From the NCBI GenBank assembly GCA_050729515.1, contig JBOHLG010000010.1, positions 1 through 64,000 of the forward strand: a stretch of DNA of 64,000 bases, in the 5' to 3' direction. Position 1 is the first letter of the stretch. Every line of letters starts with the position of its first letter. Below the pieces are notes generated by a model, which was given only the letters and a program-made list of their open reading frames with translations, was not told the DNA's origin and ran no database searches. The DNA comes from Acaudatibacter sp050729515. GTDB lineage: Bacteria > Pseudomonadota > Alphaproteobacteria > Caulobacterales > Caulobacteraceae. Below are positions 62,704 to 64,000 of the stretch, piece by piece. A program made the translations under genes and the position numbers.

Positions 62704-63204
62704 GTGATCGTGATCGTGATGGGCGTCTCCGGCGCGGGCAAGACCACGGTGGGCGAGTCGCTGGCGCGCCGCCTCGGCTGGCCGTTCAAGGAGGGAGATG
62801 ACTTCCACCCGCCGGCCAATGTCGAGAAGATGCGCTCGGGCCAGCCGCTCGACGACACCGACCGCGACCCATGGCTCGAGGCCATCGGCGCGTTCATCGA
62901 CGAGCAGAGCGCTTCGGACAAAGACTGGGTGCTGAGCTGCTCGGCTCTCAAACGCGCCTATCGCGAGCAACTGCGCCATGGACGCAAGGCGGTGCGCTTC
63001 GTCTTCCTCGAAGGCTCGCAGGCGCTCATCGCCCGCCGGATCGAGAGCCGCCGTCACGCCTACATGCCGGCGAGCCTGCTGGCGAGCCAGTTCGCCGATC
63101 TGGAGCCGCCTGGCCCCGACGAAGGCGCGCTCCGAGTGGATGTCTCTCAGTCGATCGACTCGATGGTGGGCGAGATCATCGCCGGCCTGGGCCTTGGCCA
63201 ATGA
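62704..63204 (+). CDS. gntK: Gluconokinase
   Basis: The 166-residue P-loop kinase phosphorylates gluconate to 6-phosphogluconate. GVSGAGKTTVGESLARRL is the Walker A region, followed by EGDDFHPPANVEKMRSGQPL and DDTDRDPWLEAI, then CSALKRAYREQLR, all characteristic of GntK. It starts at GTG 62704, 18 bases after zwf. It lets the operon use gluconate directly through gnd. Confidence 0.94.
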   Translation: MIVIVMGVSGAGKTTVGESLARRLGWPFKEGDDFHPPANVEKMRSGQPLDDTDRDPWLEAIGAFIDEQSASDKDWVLSCSALKRAYREQLRHGRKAVRFVFLEGSQALIARRIESRRHAYMPASLLASQFADLEPPGPDEGALRVDVSQSIDSMVGEIIAGLGLGQ

Positions 63205-63210
63205 AACGGC

Positions 63211-63987
63211 TCAGATTCCGGCGTACCACTGATAGCCGCGGTCCTCCCAGTATCCGCCCTTCCCTCCGGCGACATCCTTGAAGCTTTCAACGAGTTCGAT
63301 GCGCATGAGGTACTTGGCCATCTTGTAGCCGAGCTGGCGCTCGATCCTCAGCCGCAGGGGCGCCCCGTGGCCGGGATCGAGCGGGGCGCCATTCAGGGCC
63401 CAGGCGAGGATCGTCTGGGGATGGAAGGCGTCAAAGAGGTCGATGCTCTCATAGTATCGACCGGGCAGATCGAGGGTGGCACCCAGATCGTCGGCGCAGA
63501 CGAAAAGGACGAACTTCGCCTCTCTCGCCACGCCGGCCAGCGCCAGAATCCGGGAGAGCTGAACTCCGGTCCACTCGCCGATGCAGCTCCAGCCCTCGAC
63601 GCAATCGTGGCGGGTGATCTGGCTCCGAGAGGGCATGGCCTTCAGATCTGCGAGGGAGAGGCTGACCGGCCGCTCGACCAGGCCCCCAACCTCCAATCGC
63701 CAAGAGGCGAAGCCGTCCCTCAGCATCGCCTGATATTCCGGGCTGGACGGCATGATCGTACCGTTCGCCTTGAAGACGCGGGAGATCGCCGAGGGCGGAT
63801 ATTCCGTGGCGAGCGGCTGGCCCGAGAGGAGAAGCCGCTGGCTCGCCATCGTCACGGTCTCGGCGCCGCCGATAAAGCTCTGGACTGAAGACGAAGCCGA
63901 GAGACGGTCGCAGCCGGCGAGCGCCAGGCCTCCGAGGCTTGCGGACGTGGCGATGAGGCCGCGCCGAGAGGGGTGGACGCGGTTCAT
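63211..63987 (-). CDS. Molybdopterin-dependent oxidoreductase, sulfite oxidase family
   Basis: The 258-residue enzyme holds the molybdenum cofactor via Cys129 in TRHDCVEGWSCIGEWTG, the family signature, with LDPGHGAPLRLRIERQLGYK later. The N-terminus carries a twin-arginine motif (SRRGLI at 7-12), a hydrophobic stretch and a lipobox-like LALAGC at 21-26, so export by Tat and lipidation are both possible. It is a short member, as in MsrP/YedY-like proteins; substrate unknown. Convergent with gntK, ending 7 bases from it. Confidence 0.87.
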   Translation of the reverse strand: MNRVHPSRRGLIATSASLGGLALAGCDRLSASSSVQSFIGGAETVTMASQRLLLSGQPLATEYPPSAISRVFKANGTIMPSSPEYQAMLRDGFASWRLEVGGLVERPVSLSLADLKAMPSRSQITRHDCVEGWSCIGEWTGVQLSRILALAGVAREAKFVLFVCADDLGATLDLPGRYYESIDLFDAFHPQTILAWALNGAPLDPGHGAPLRLRIERQLGYKMAKYLMRIELVESFKDVAGGKGGYWEDRGYQWYAGI

Positions 63988-64000
63988 GGTCCTCTCCGGT

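Overview
This is a high-GC, gene-dense bacterial chromosome segment of alphaproteobacterial character. The clearest lineage markers are a GcrA cell-cycle regulator (17183-17686) close to argD/argF, a DUF2093 gene beside xseA, a PraR-like XRE regulator, a Suv3-like helicase, a heat-shock promoter of the alphaproteobacterial sigma-32 type, and a DUF6491 protein. Together they fit a Caulobacterales-like organism, but nothing here fixes genus or species. I see no rRNA, tRNA, CRISPR array, insertion sequence, prophage or integrase. Almost everything is core or lineage-typical chromosome.

Layout. 1-10.5 kb: a helicase cut by the left edge, a secreted protein, rpmB, then a tight minus-strand run (protease inhibitor, methyltransferase, CgeB-like glycosyltransferase, cobT, lldD) and an aldehyde dehydrogenase. 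10.5-17 kb: a YkoP-like gene, a 26-residue membrane peptide, folB, a DUF4870 protein, metZ-apaG, then argD-argF and an ABC-2 permease on the minus strand. 17-25 kb: gcrA, xseA, DUF2093, a lipid A acyltransferase, an XRE regulator, hisN, a lipase-like hydrolase, an SCP2 protein, a small heat-shock gene with a probable RNA thermometer, gpmA and DUF488. 25-35.6 kb: a sugar-nucleotide and envelope block (phosphomannomutase/phosphoglucomutase, ugd, glmM, glmS, galU, GT4, GT9). 35.7-42 kb: infC with an AUU start, an intervening MFS gene, rpmI, rplT, pheS, pheT. 42-49 kb: a class A penicillin-binding protein, a glycine-zipper protein and three Tad-type genes, one of which carries a repetitive Ser/Gly-rich domain. 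49-55 kb: HNH nuclease, small conserved proteins, an enoyl-CoA hydratase and a glycogen-debranching-like enzyme. 55-64 kb: a pentose-phosphate operon (tkt, fused tal-pgi, gnd, zwf, gntK) and a sulfite-oxidase-family molybdoenzyme.

How the genes fit together. The 25-35 kb block makes fructose-6-P and glucose-1-P derivatives into UDP-GlcNAc, UDP-glucose and UDP-glucuronate and ends with two glycosyltransferases, so it probably feeds envelope polysaccharide or LPS. The 55-63 kb operon combines both oxidative dehydrogenases of the pentose phosphate pathway, gluconate entry and the non-oxidative interconversions; 6-phosphogluconolactonase is not in the window.

I did not find a convincing new defence, mobile or biosynthetic system. 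The observations most worth following are the ROSE-like thermometer before hsp20, the 26-aa membrane peptide at 11271, the repetitive Tad-domain protein with shared upstream motifs, the 33-bp tandem repeat on the ugd stop codon, and the AUU start of infC.
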